Part shown: in pieces, positions 1 to 10,041 of the stretch
Layout of the letters: every line of letters begins with the position of its first letter
Numbering within the stretch: position 1 is the stretch's first letter
Source of the DNA: Thraustochytrium sp. TN22
Taxonomy: Eukaryota; Sar; Bigyra; Thraustochytrida; Thraustochytriidae
DNA: 46,139 nucleotides
Assembly: GCA_013306675.1 (NCBI GenBank)
Contig: JABLUY010000267.1
Coordinates: 1 to 46,139 of the forward strand
Reading direction: 5' to 3'
Made by a program: the position numbers and the translations under genes
Notes under the pieces: model-generated
Seen by the model: the letters and a program-made list of their open reading frames with translations, nothing else
What the model was told of the DNA's origin: nothing
Database searches by the model: none

Positions 1-398
1 GTGTGTTCGCACTGGCCATGATTTGCCCGGTTCGTAGCGGTCCCTCGGTTTCATTGATTGGCTGGCTAGCTAGCTAGCTGGCTGGCACCGGATTCGTGCT
101 TCGGACCTTTCGGCGTGTGCACGGGTGACAGACGGCTTACGTCTTCTACCAAGCTGAGCTTTTTAATTAATGTTGGGGCCCTCGTACCGCGCTCGCCTCT
201 GACAGACAGAGTCCGTCCCTTCTGGGCGCCGCGCACCGCACACGGCGCCGCGAGACGGCGGCGCTTCTGCGTCGATGGTGGGACCCTGCAGGCTGCGCTT
301 GCCAGGCGCTCCGCGCCGGCAAACGCGCAACTTCATCAAGCGCTGCGTCGTAGGCAGGCTCGAGCAGGTGAGGGCTCGCGCTTGCGGGCGCTTGCGGC
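1..398 (+). other. 5' flank of LRR gene A
   Basis: No gene is seen here. The stretch is a diverged copy of the flank before gene B at 6289. It starts inside a repeat that also occurs around 4681-4800 and 5958-6080, which contains the shared words TTTGCCCGGT and GGGTGACAGACGG. It should hold the promoter and 5' UTR of gene A, but no TATA-like element stands out. Confidence 0.5.
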
Positions 399-2000
399 AT
401 GATGCGCATGATGGTTATCATGGTGTGCCTTCTCATCGCAATCCTAGCAAGCCCATTTGCGGAGGCTACGTGCACCTGCAGCATTAGTGCTGCTACGATG
501 AGTTGTGAACCTTGTGACACGTTCCCCGAATATCTTCCCAGCTATAGTTCGATTACCTCTCTGAACGTGTATGGGGGATTCTATGAGGGGTTCGACATGA
601 GCTTAACGTCTGTGCCAGCGTCCATCTCAGCCTGGAGTAGCCTGTGGGAACTTGCCATTAACTCCCACAGCAGTCTCCTTTCCCTGCCAGACGAGATCAG
701 CGCTCTTACACTGCTGACGTACTTGTGAGTAAGGCCTTGACAAGTACAGCATGGAACACAAGAATCGTCAGCCTGCCTGAATGGGACTCGGTCGTTGACT
801 CTGTGAGCTCTTTATGCGACGCAGGGGCATTTATGGTAACTCTATCACCTCTCTCCCGGACGGCGTTCTCGCTTTGACCAACCTTCTTAACCTGTGAGTA
901 ACGGGCTTCTGACGATTGTGCGCGCGATCAAATCCGGGGCGCGAGTTCGGAGCGCAAACGTGATAGGCAGACAGCTTCAAGCATCTGACAATTCCCCGCG
1001 GCTGTAACGTTCACTAACGCCGCTACAGAGGAGCAGCCTACAACTCGCTCACTTCCCTGCCGAACCTTCCGACCACGCTGACTAGCATGTACGTTGCAAC
1101 ATAAACTTTGCCAAAGCAACCTCCAAACTGACCGGTGGTGGTCTTTGCAGAGAGATGTCATGGAACCAGCTCACAGCACTTCCGAGTGATTTTGGCTACC
1201 GACCAAGCTTGCTCTCTCTTGAGCTGTTGGGCAACCAGCTCACAGCACTTCCGAGTGATCTTGGCAGCAACATACCGAGCTTAACGATGCTTTACCTGTC
1301 CTACAATGATGCGCTCACATCATTGCCGATGTCTCTCACGCTGCTCACAAGCCTCCAAACACTTTACACTGGAGGGCTCGACCTAGAGGGCCCTCAACCC
1401 AACATGGAGTTCGTCCCGTATTGTGAACCGTTGCGCGACTGGACCAGCTATACGCGATACCCCACCGTTTCACCGACGAACGAGCCTACTGCGGAACCAA
1501 CTGACTATCATACCCGCGAGCCGACAGCAGATCCAACGGCCGAGCCCACGGCCGAGCCCACGGCCGAGCCCACGGCCGAGCCCACGGCCGAGCCCACGGC
1601 CGAGCCCACGGCTGAGCCCACGGTCGAACCTACGAGAGAACCCTCTGCCAGCCCGACCGCCTTTCCTACCGAAGAGCCCGCGTCCTACCCCACCAGCCTG
1701 CCGACGGCAGTCGGATCTGCCCACCCCACCAGCCTGCCCACTGCGGATTCTACAGCAATTCCTTCTGCCGACAGTGCAAGCGTCTCACCCACGGTAACTC
1801 CTTCAAGCACCGACGACACCGACGACAACGAAGCGTCTTTCCCCCCTAGCAACGCGGAGGCTCTCGCACCCAGCGAGACGGCCGGCGTCGTGATGGGCAC
1901 GCTGGTCGCCCTGGCCGGCCTCGGAGCTGCGGGCGTTTCGGTGCAGCGCTACCGTCTTCGAGTCGGGCAGCAACAGCAGCAGCGGGCTCTGGCCGTCTAA
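399..2000 (+). CDS. LRR / PT-repeat type I surface protein, copy A (4 exons)
   Basis: Exons 399-724, 825-893, 1029-1088 and 1151-2000 give 434 residues. All three introns begin GTGAGT or GTACGT, end in AG and are phase 2. Residues 1-24 are a signal peptide (MMRMMVIMVCLLIAILASPF...) followed by a CxC...C cap. Leucine-rich repeats of the LTSLP/LTALPSDL type follow, and each internal exon is one LRR. Next come an EPT/AEPT low-complexity stalk (roughly residues 225-350), a hydrophobic span (TAGVVMGTLVALAGLGAAGV) and a short basic tail. The protein should therefore sit in the plasma membrane with LRRs outside and act in binding or adhesion; this is inferred, and no ligand can be named. Start ATG 399 is the first of several clustered Met codons and gives the best signal peptide. 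Gene B is a close paralogue. Splice sites were assigned by frame and consensus, without transcript data. Confidence 0.85.
1539..1634 (+). repeat. 12-bp AEPT tandem repeat, gene A
   Basis: Eight 12-bp units of the form GCCGAGCCCACG, the last two diverged, encode the AEPT/VEPT stalk. Gene B has seven comparable units, so unit number varies between the paralogues. Pro-Thr repeats of this kind are usual in stramenopile surface proteins and are likely O-glycosylated (inferred). Confidence 0.95.
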
Positions 2001-3204
2001 AAAACGTCGGTAAGCACCATGAGGAAGCATGGGAGTCCTTCCAGAGCCCCGGTCCGAGCAAGAAGAATCTCATCAAGACTTATCTCAAATCTCATCTCAT
2101 TTGGTCGAGCAAAGCGCGTTCTCGTGGCCAAGTGGATTTTGAGCTTTGCTGCAGTCTACACCGCGAAAGACTTTGATGTGGCCGAGGCACGTGAAGCAGA
2201 CTCTCGCCCGCGTCTCGCAATGTCTTGGTATACTCATGTTGTGGTGATGCTTCTACGTGCTGCTGTGCGCGGCCAAGCGCCCACGTGCGAGTAGTTTTCG
2301 ATGTGCTGTCACAGCTGTGTGACAGCTTTTAAAACTTGTTATTCGCGTGTTGCGCGGCATAGACTGCGCGGCGCTGAGCTCAAATGGGCGCCGAGGCTGC
2401 CGACTTTGGCCCGAAAAGCAGCGTTACCAGCGGAAGCCTGCCTTTTGCGTGCGCATGACTCGATCGGCCGCAAAAGCCTCGGTTCGCTGCACCGCTCTGC
2501 GGCGGATGCTTCGTTGCAAGCTCTTTGTGAAGGAGAGATTTTGTTCGTCTTCCCGGCGGATGGAAGCCCCAGCTACACGGTGTTATACGGCGCCTTTGGC
2601 GCAAAGGGCGCGCTCAGCACGGCCGCAGCCGATGGTGCGAGCGCCACGCCATCGCTAGGTTTCAGCAGTTCGTCTCATCGCCGCGAACGGACCTTGTACG
2701 CTCCACTGTAGGCTCCGCCGATGGAGAGGTCGCAAGGTCTTCGGTGGCCAACGTCGTGGGTTCCGAGTCCTTCAAGTTCTTGGGGAACGCACTGAGCGCC
2801 AGGAGGGCCAGGAGGGCGATGATCTGGGTTCTCTCTCTGCACCGCACGGAGAACGAGGACTCGAGCAGAGGCAGGCAGGCGGCGGCCTGGCGGGCGCGCA
2901 GGTGGCGGTGGCGCGTGCGGCCGCGCGCGTACGAGAGGGCGAGAGGGCGGGCGAGCGAGACGCGCTTTGCGAGGGCCGCCGGGCGCGAGGCGCGGCCGCG
3001 AGCCTGCGCGGAGACCATGCTGGTGAGCTCGCAGGTGGCGGCGCAGGGCAAGGCCCGGAAGCAGGACGCTGCCGTGGGACCAGGTAGCGCTGTCGCCGCC
3101 GCCGCAGAGCAGCAGGCCCAACTTGAAGGCGGCGCCCTCGCGCGAGACGGAGCCGGAGCGGCGGCTGGCGCGAGACGCCAGCAGGATGATGGAGGTGGCA
3201 CTCA
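2001..3204. other. Gene A 3' flank and duplicated non-coding sequence
   Basis: No intact gene was recognised. 2001-2200 matches the 3' flank of gene B (7811-7980), and 2340-2800 matches 8200-8680. On the minus strand, about 2662-2800 could encode a short PT-rich peptide like the tail behind the P450 remnant. The stretch 2800-3200 has open but arginine/alanine-rich frames on both strands, which is expected in GC-rich DNA and not convincing as coding. Confidence 0.5.
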
Positions 3205-3894
3205 GTGATGGGAGTTCGCGAGCTGACGCCAGTGCGCGTGGGTGGTGTTCTGCTTCGTTGCGCTGCTGGTGCCGCCCTGCTCTGCCTGGCCATGGTGTGT
3301 ATCATCTGCATCTGCCAGCGCAGCACGAGTCGGGCTACGTGCTCCCGTTCACGATGGACACGCGGAACACCAAGGAATACCTCTGCGGCAGCTTTGTGGT
3401 GCTGGCCTTCCTCGGATCGGTGGGTTTCCTCTCGTTCCTCGCGCCGCTGCTGGCTGGGCTCCAAGCTCGTGCTGCACTTCTTCGCGTCCTTTATGGGCTA
3501 CTCGGAGGGCGAGACATGTACACGAGCGGCGGCGCGAACCGCGGGCTTCACGCACTTGACGACAGCGGCGAGGACAGCCTCAAGGACCTGGAGCGCGGAG
3601 AAGGCCATCACTGGTCGGCCGGCGGCTCTCTCCGCGGGCTCCGCCTCGGAAACCGCGGACAAGGAAGCAGACCTGGAGGCGCTGCGGCGCCAGCTCAGAC
3701 TCGAATAGCACAAGCTCGGACTCGAGCAGCACCGCCTGGAGCAGCTTGACGAGAACCTCAAGAAGCGCGAGAAGGAGCTGCGAGCGCGCGAGGACGATCT
3801 CGAGCTCTTTGGGACGCAGCTTCAAAAGCGTGAGGCCGACCTCGAGCTGGCCGAGCATGAATTTGTCAAGCAGCAGTTGGAGAAGGCGTCATGA
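3205..3894 (+). pseudogene. Remnant of a membrane plus coiled-coil protein
   Basis: Three frames each hold a piece of what looks like one protein. Hydrophobic segments occur near 3240-3320 (ALLCLAMVCIICICQ) and 3390-3465 (FVVLAFLGSVGFLSFLAPLL), followed by KLVLHFFASFMGY in a shifted frame. The last frame runs from about 3460 to a TGA at 3892 as a strongly heptad-like coiled coil (LEALRRQLRLE..., LKKREKELRAREDDLE), broken by one TAG at 3706-3708. At least two frame changes plus the stop make it a probable pseudogene. The membrane part loosely recalls the layout of small ciliary TMEM107-type proteins, but that is weak and I do not assign a family. An intron-containing intact gene is less likely because no clean GT-AG pair restores the frames. 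Confidence 0.5.
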
Positions 3895-3944
3895 GCGAGG
3901 CCCCAAAGCTTGGCTCTTCGCAGGCGCCTAGGTATCGAGGCTGG

Positions 3945-4165
3945 CGGAGGTCGCGCTGTCCTGGTCCTCCGAGGTCGCACAGCGACCAGGCGACCGCGCG
4001 CTAGCCTGCGTACTTTGATCGCAGCGGCTTCAAGCCCGCGCTGACCGAGGAATCGCAACGAACCGGGCAAACCAGTGCGTACACACGAAAGAAGCCTTGT
4101 GGGCGTCTCCCGAGCCTGACGCTGGTGTGGCTAGCCAGCGGCACTCCAGCAAGGACTTACACTCG
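3945..4165 (-). repeat. Partial and inverted repeat fragments, cluster 1
   Basis: 3945-4060 repeats the start of the 600-bp unit in forward orientation. 4055-4165 is the reverse complement of its end: AACCGGGCAAACCAGTGCG against CGCACTGG...TTTGCCCGGT, followed by GGGCGTCTCCCGAGCCTGACGCTGG and CCAGCAAGGA. Direct and inverted pieces thus abut. Confidence 0.65.
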
Positions 4166-4180
4166 CGCCCTTTCTGTCGG

Positions 4181-4800
4181 AGGTCGCGCTGTCCTGGTCC
4201 TCCGAAGCCGCATAGCGACCGCGCGCTAGCCTGCGTGCTTTGATCGCAGCGGCTTCAAGCCTGCGCTGGCGCGAGACCGTGAGACGAGCCGCTCGCAAAG
4301 CGGCGCGTCACGGTGTGCAGACGGTGTGCACGACTTTTTCGCCGGGACAGGCCGCCGTAACTCCAAGGCCTCCAAGGACACTTGCACGGTACCTAACTTG
4401 TACCATGAGGGTTTAGAGTGTCCGAGTCGGCGAGGCTACTTGGTCGCCGTGGTTCAGGGCCTGCAGGCTGGCCAGCGCCGGCTGAGGTCGCAAACTTTGA
4501 AGGCCGCGAAGTGCCACGCGACTGTGTGGTGCGGAAGGGACAGGACAGCGTGAGCTCCTCCACCAGTCAGGCGCTTGCGAATAACAGGACTTGGACCCCG
4601 CCCACCGCCGAACAGAAGTGAGCGAGCGAAAATCCTTGCTCGAGCGCCTCCGACCAGTGTCGGGCTCGGGAGACGCCCGTGTTTACGCACTGGCTATGGT
4701 TTGCCCGGTTTGCGGTTGAATGGCTGGCTGGACCATTCGGCGTGTGCATGGGTGACAGACGGCTTACGTCTCCTACCGAGCTGACTCAGCTGAGGTTTGA
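4181..4800 (+). repeat. About 600-bp dispersed repeat, copy 1
   Basis: This unit starts with GGAGGTCGCGCTGTCCTG. It then runs through TTTGATCGCAGCGGCTTCAAG, a small GC hairpin near 4282-4300, CACGGTACCT, GGCGAGGCTACTTGGTCGCCGTGG, GAGCGAGCGAAAATCCTTGC and TTTGCCCGGT to GGTGACAGACGGCTTACG. The same order recurs at 5455-6085. No ORF for a transposase is present, so it could be a non-autonomous element or part of the segmental duplication. Confidence 0.75.
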
Positions 4801-4967
4801 ATGTTGGGACCCTCTCGTCATTTTGAGACAGCGCGTGCCCCTGACAGTGGGCTGACAGACGAAGCCCGTCTCTTCTGGGCGCCACGCACCGCACACGGCG
4901 CTTCTGCGTCAATACCTTGCTGGACTCGCAGCTGGAGTGCCTCTAGCTAGCAGAGGAGACGCAGCGG

Positions 4968-5450
4968 ACCTTTCGGCGTGTGCATGGGTGACAGACGGCT
5001 TACGTATCCTACCGAGCTGACTCAGCTGAGTACCCTCTCGTCAGTTTGAGACAGCGCGCGCCCCTGACAGATGGAGCCCGTCTCTTCTGGGCGCAACGCA
5101 CCGCAGGCTGGGTTTTGAATCTTCGCAGGCGCCTGGGTCCGAGTCCCGTGGCTGGCGGAGGTCGCGCTGTCCTGTCCTCCGAAGTCGCATAGCGACAGCG
5201 CGCTAGTCCGCGTCCCGCTGTCCGAATGATCGCGACGAACCGGGCAAACCAGGGCGTACACACGAAAGTGGGCGTCTCCCAAACCTGACGCACGCTGGCG
5301 TGGATGCTAGCCAGCCTGAGAGGCACTCCAGCAAGGATTTTCGCTCGCGCGCTAGCCAGCCTAAGAGGCACTCCAGCAAGGGATTTCGCTCGTGCACTTT
5401 CAGTCAGCCAGGCCCGTCACACTTCGCAGGCGTCTAGAGGTCCCGTGGCT
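4968..5450. repeat. Partial and inverted repeat fragments, cluster 2
   Basis: 4968-5100 repeats 4735-4890 in forward orientation (GTGACAGACGGCTTACG, CTGACTCAGCTGAG, TTTGAGACAGCGCG). 5156-5215 repeats the unit start. 5230-5400 is an inverted copy of the unit end and includes two nearly identical neighbours (GCTAGCCAGCCTGAGAGGCACTCCAGCAAGG and a second copy near 5356). Confidence 0.65.
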
Positions 5451-5454
5451 GGAG

Positions 5455-6085
5455 GAGGTCGCTCTGTCCTGTCCTCCGAAGTCGCATAAGGCCTGCGTGC
5501 TTTGATCGCAGCGGCTTCAAGCCCGCGCTGGCCTGAGGCGACCCGCTCGCCAAGCGGGCGCGCCTCGGTGTGCACGAAATTTTTTGCGCGGCGGCCCGGC
5601 GGGGCCGGGCCGGGCCGTAACTCCATCGACACCGGCACGGTACCTGAGTATGGTACCATGGAGGTGTGAAACACAAGTGTCTGACGTGTCACGGTGGGTC
5701 GGCGAGGCTGCGTGGTCGCCGTGGTGCAATCATTGCAATGGTGCGGGCTGGCCGCGAAGGCCGCGAAATGGCCATGCGCCTGTGTGGTGCGGGTGCAAGG
5801 CTCACAAGCTATTTGGAGGACAGGACAGCGCGAACACGGTCAGGCGCTTGCGAGTAGTCAAGACTCGGACCCCGCTCACCGCCGGACAGACAGTGAGGGA
5901 GCGAGCGAAAATCCTTGCTGGAGCGCCTCCGGCCAGCGTCAGGCTCGAGAGACGCCCGTGTGTACGCACTGGCCATGGTTTGCCCGGTCCGTGGCGATCC
6001 GTCGGTCTCAATGGCTGGCTGGACCTTTCGGCGTGTGCATGGGTGACAGACGGATTACGTCTCCTATCGAGCTGTGGGCCGCTTG
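5455..6085 (+). repeat. About 600-bp dispersed repeat, copy 2
   Basis: It is collinear with 4181-4800, sharing the same ordered landmarks. Its hairpin is GACCCGCTCGCCAAGCGGGC near 5539. The 3' end of this repeat is also the distal promoter region of LRR gene B, and the beginning of the window (1-170) is the same part of a third copy in front of gene A. Confidence 0.75.
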
Positions 6086-6288
6086 CCTCAGACAGACGGA
6101 GTCCGTCCCTTCTGGACACCACACACCGCACATGGCGCTTCAGCGTCAATAGTGGGACCCTGCAGGCTGCGTTTGCCGGGGCGGATCGGCTGCGCTTGCC
6201 GGGCGATCCGCGCCGGCAAACGCGCAACTACATCAAGCGCTTCGCCGTAGGCAGGCTCGAGCACGTGAGGCTCGTGCTTGCGGGCGGC

Positions 6289-7810
6289 ATGATGCGCATG
6301 ATGATTGTCATGGTGTGCCTTCTCATCGCAATCCTAACAAGCCCATTCGTGGAGGCTACGTGCAGCTGCAGCGCTAGTGGTGCAGTGATGACTTGTAATC
6401 CTTGCGACACATTCCCCGAATATCTCACCGACTATAGCTCGATTACCTATCTGTACGTGGCTGGGCTGGGGACTCTTCGAAAGAGGAGGATTATTTGCTG
6501 ACTAACTACCTCGCATTCCAGCTCGGTTTCGAAAGGAAGCTCCACGGGCTTAACGTCTGTGCCAGCGTCCATCTCATCGTGGACTGGCCTGGAGACACTT
6601 TACATGTTGAGCCACAACAGCCTCCTTTCCCTGCCAGACGAGACTCTCGCTCTGACCAACCTTCTTTCTCTGTGAGTTTCGGGCTTCAAACGATTGTGCG
6701 AGATCGAGTCCGGAGCGCGAGTCCGGAGGGCAAACGTTGTAGGCGGAGCCTCAAGCATCCGCCGATTTCCTGCGGCTATAACGTGAACTAACGCCACGAC
6801 AGAAACCTATTCAGCAACCAGCTCACTTCCGTGCCGAAGGTTTCGACCACGCTGCGATATCTGTACGTTGCAACATGGACTTTGTCAAAGCAACCCCTGA
6901 ACTGACCTGTGGTGCTCTATGCAGCTCCATGATTTCCAACGAGCTCACAGCACTTCCGAGTGACTTAAACCTGCCGAGCTTGACAAAACTTTCAGTGGCA
7001 GGCAACCAGCTCACAGCCCTTCCGAGTGATTTTGCCAGCAACGTACCGAGCTTAAGGGAGCTTGACCTGAGCGGAAATACTCCGCTCACATCGTTGCCGA
7101 TGTCTCTCACGCAACTCACAAATCTCGTGATGCTTTCTACGTATTATCTCAACCTGCAGGGCCCTCAACCCAACATGGAATACGTCAAATTCGATTCACC
7201 GAACCGCGACTGGGCCAGCTATACGAAATACCCCACCGTTTCACCGACGATCGAGCCAACTGCGGACCCAACTGACTATCCCACCCCCGAGCCGACTGCA
7301 GATCCAACAGCCGAGCCCACGGCCGAGCCCACGGCGGAACCCACGGCCGAGCCCACGGCCGAGCCCACGGTCGAGCCCACGGTCGAACCTACGAGAGAAC
7401 CCTCTGCCAGCCCGACCGCCTTTCCTTCCGAAGAGCCCACGTCCTACCCCACCAGCCTGCCGACGGCAGATCCGACTGCCTTTCCTACCGAAGAGCCCAC
7501 GTCCTACCCCACGAGCCTGCCGACGGCAGATCCAACTGCCTATCCCACCAGCCTGCCCACTGCGGATCCTACAGCATTTCCTTCTGCCGACAATGCAAGC
7601 GCCTCACCCACGGCGGCTCCTTCAAGCTCCGACGACAACGAAGAGACTCTCTCTTCCAGCAACGCGGAGGCTCTCGCACCCAGCGAGACGGCCGGTGTTG
7701 TGATGGGTACGCTCGTCGCCCTGGCCGGCCTCGGAGCTGCGGGCGTTTCCGTGCAGCGCTACCGTCTTCGAGTCGGGCAGCTTCAGCAGCAGCGAGCTCT
7801 GGCCGTCTAA
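6289..7810 (+). CDS. LRR / PT-repeat type I surface protein, copy B (4 exons)
   Basis: Exons 6289-6452, 6522-6671, 6803-6862 and 6925-7810 give 419 residues. All introns are GT-AG and phase 2, and the first (6453-6521) contains a good branch-point word (CTGACTAAC). The layout is as in copy A: signal peptide (MMRMMIVMVCLLIAILTSPF), Cys cap, LRRs ending LTALPSDF and LTSLPMSL, a PT stalk, one TM (TAGVVMGTLVALAGLGAAGV) and a basic tail almost identical to A. Compared with A, copy B has an intron where A reads through (after SITYL). It also lacks one LRR with its intron: the piece LPDE...LALTNLL is fused in exon 2, as expected from unequal exchange between repeats. The stalk carries an extra 60-bp repeat. 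Function (binding or adhesion at the cell surface) is inferred. Confidence 0.85.
7310..7393 (+). repeat. 12-bp AEPT tandem repeat, gene B
   Basis: Seven 12-bp units (GCCGAGCCCACG and variants) encode AEPT/VEPT. Confidence 0.95.
7418..7537 (+). repeat. 60-bp tandem repeat in gene B stalk
   Basis: There are two 60-bp units, 7418-7477 and 7478-7537, followed by a partial third. They encode AFP(S/T)EEPTSYPTSLPTADPT. Gene A has only one diverged unit here, so the stalk length has changed since duplication. Confidence 0.95.
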
Positions 7811-8492
7811 ACGTCGGCAACCACCATAAGGAAGTACGGGAGTCCTCCCAGAGCCCCGGTCCAAACAGGAAGAATCTCATCAAGTCTTATCTCAAATTAC
7901 AGCTCACTTGGTCGCCTTCGTTGACCAAGTGGGTTTTGAGCTTTGCTGCAGTCTGCACCGCGAAATACTGTGATGTGAGGCATCGCGCGAGGATCAGGCC
8001 AAGGCACGTGAAGCAGTCTCTCGCCCGTGTCTCGCAACGTCTTGGTATGCTCATGTTGTGGTGATGCTTCTACGCGCTGCTGTGCGCGGCCTTCAAAATT
8101 GAGGTGAATTGCATGAGCTTGAAACAGCCAGTTACATGCTTTCGAGGAAAGGCGCCCACGTGCGGGTACCATTCGATGTGCTGTGCGACGGCCTGCATCT
8201 GTAGATTGCGCGTTGCGCGGCATAAACTGCGCGGCGCTGAGCTCAAATGGGCGCCGAGGCCGCCGTCGTCTGGCATGAGAAGCCGCGTCACCCGTGGTAG
8301 CCTGCCTTTTGCGTGCGCAGGACTCGATCGGTCGCAAAAGCCTCGCGTCGCTGTACCGCTCTGCGGCGGATACATCGTTGCAAGCTCTTTGTGAAGGAGA
8401 GAGTTCGTCTTCCCGGCAGATGGAGGCTCCAGCTACACGGCGTTGCACGGCGCCTCTGGCGCGAAGGGCGCCCAGCGCAAAATGCGCGCTCA
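7811..8492. other. Gene B 3' flank
   Basis: No gene was recognised. 7811-7980 and about 8200-8492 match the flank of gene A. 7980-8200 is only partly shared. Confidence 0.5.
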
Positions 8493-10041
8493 TCACGGCC
8501 GCAGTCGATGGTGCGAGCGCCACGCTATCGCTAGATTTAGTAGCTCGTCCACATCGCCGGGAATGGAGCTTGCAGGCTCCGCTGTTGTAGGCTCCGCTGT
8601 GGGCTTCGCCGCTGGAGAGGTCGTAAGGTCTTCGGTGGTCAAGGTCCTGGATTCCTTCGTGGGAAACGCAGTAGGCGCCTTTACGAGTATCGTGTCAGCA
8701 GTCGGTGCCTCCGTCGGATGGTCGGTCGGGGCCAAGGGCAGCCCCCCCTCGACGGTCATGGTGATGCCGGCGCTGGAAGGAGGGTCCTGGACGGGGCGCG
8801 CGAGCTGGATCGTGAAGCGCCGCGCGAGCTCGACAGTGAGCACCTTGGCCTCGAAGACGGCGAGGTCGGCGCCAAGGCACTTGCGGTGGCCGGGCTGGAA
8901 GAAGGGAAACATCCACTCCTCGACCTCGCGCATGGAGCCGTCCTCGTGGGCGTCCGGGCGCGGCTCGTCGACATCGTTGCCCCAGAGCTCCTCAGAGTGA
9001 TCCATGCTGTAAATGTCAAAGTAGACGATGCCGCCTTGGGCACGGAGATGCCATCCGGCAGCACATTGTCCGTGCAGACCATCTTGCCATCACTGGGCAC
9101 GGGCGGGAAGAGGCGCAGGCTCTCCATGACGAGGACGTTCAGCCGCGCTTGAGGTGCTCAAGCGTGGGCGGCTGCAGGTCGGCGCCGTGTTGGCCTGCCT
9201 CGGGCAGCTCCGCCCAAATCTCCTGGAAAAGGCGTTCCTGGATGTCCTTGCTTGTGGCGAGGATGAGGATGGTAAAGGATAGCGCGCAGGCCGTTATGTC
9301 GCGGCCGGCAATGAAGAAGCTCATGACCACATCGCGCAGGTACCTGCGCGTGCTGGCCGGCGCCTCCTCTCCATCGAGGGGCGGCAGCTTCTCGTCGCGG
9401 AAGTGCGTGATGAAGTGCGAGAGGATGTCCTGCTTGCCGCGCACGTCCGGGTCGGCCAGGCGCTCGTTGATGACCTGGTGGCTTAATTAATTCGTCCCTC
9501 CTGGCGATGTGGCGGTGCAGTCATGCTCTGCCTTGTACAGCGGGCCCAGGTACTCGAAGAAGGGCAGCGTGGTGCGCCCGAAGCTCAGCTTCTGTGTCTG
9601 GTCGAAGAAATCCGCGAACCACGCGTTCTCCTCCTAATCGAGCGTCTGCAGGTCCACGCCAAAGCCCACCGTGCCGATGGAGTCCATGATGAACTTGAAG
9701 AAGATCATCTGCAGGTCCACGGGCTGCGTGCCGCCCGCGCTGCAGGTGTTTTGCGCGAAAGCGTGAAACATCATGCCCTGGAAGACATTGCGCGTGAAGA
9801 TCTTCGACGCCGTTTTTACGCTGCAGCAGCCAGTCCGCCTTGCCCAGAAGCGGACCCAGCAGCAGCATCAGCGTGTCGCTCTTGGTGTCATTGCCGAGGT
9901 CCATGCGCAGAATGTGCTTCACGTTCGCTGGAACCGACGTGCTCACCATGGCCACCGACCGCCAAAGCGCGCTGATCACCATCGTCGTGCGGTCGTGCTC
10001 CTTTCGGTCCAGGCGGTAGTCATACAGCCGCTCAACAACGA
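8493..10041 (-). pseudogene. Cytochrome P450 pseudogene (CYP86/CYP4-like) with PT-rich tail
   Basis: Read on the minus strand, the fragments follow P450 order. An N-terminal part (SVPANVKHILR) is followed by a C-helix piece (RKTASKIF), GMMFHAFAQNT...MDSIGTVGFGVDLQTLD, the I-helix FFIAGRDITA, the K-helix MESLRLFPPVP, LPDGISVPK, and the haem loop FFQPGHRKCLG with its Cys. The frame is broken by an extra base in the T5 run at 9813-9817, a shift near 9145-9165, and a missing base near 9033-9037. Stops lie at 9634-9636 (TAG) and 9487-9489 (TAA). The extreme N-terminal membrane anchor is missing. After the usual C-terminal end (about 8745) the frame continues into a PT-rich tail (APTDHPTEAPTADT...) to 8493. 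An intact enzyme would be a fatty-acid-hydroxylase-like monooxygenase; this copy cannot make one unless the assembly is wrong. Confidence 0.85.

Larger units (their letters stand above)
1..2800. repeat. Segmental duplication block A (5' part cut by window edge)
   Basis: This block carries the first LRR-PT gene. It matches 5950-8680 in the same orientation, including the 5' flank (1-398 against about 5955-6288), the coding region, the 3' flank, and a further stretch near 2340-2800 that matches about 8200-8680. Similarity fades just after 2790 and 8680, where block A runs into a membrane/coiled-coil remnant and block B into a P450 remnant. The matches were found by eye and contain many small differences, so the duplication is not very recent. 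Exact edges need a self-alignment. Confidence 0.75.
3895..6288. other. Gene-free repeat island between the two LRR genes
   Basis: No coding signal is seen. The stretch consists of direct and inverted copies of a few hundred bases, listed separately. The last part (about 5950-6288) is the 5' flank of LRR gene B. Confidence 0.7.
5950..8680. repeat. Segmental duplication block B
   Basis: This is the second copy of block A, carrying LRR gene B and its flanks. The coding parts differ by an LRR/intron deletion and by repeat counts. The 3' end of the block borders the P450 remnant. Confidence 0.75.

Noticed and set aside
1539-1634. Possible CRISPR-like array
   Set aside because: The units are contiguous 12-bp codon repeats without spacers, inside a eukaryotic coding frame.
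2662-3464. Minus-strand ORFs beside block A as a gene
   Set aside because: Apart from the short PT-like end, the frames are Arg/Ala-rich with no domain and disagree with the plus-strand coiled-coil evidence.
5584-6501. 305-codon ORF running into LRR gene B exon 1
   Set aside because: Only the part from ATG 6289 matches the paralogue; the upstream part lies in the non-coding repeat.
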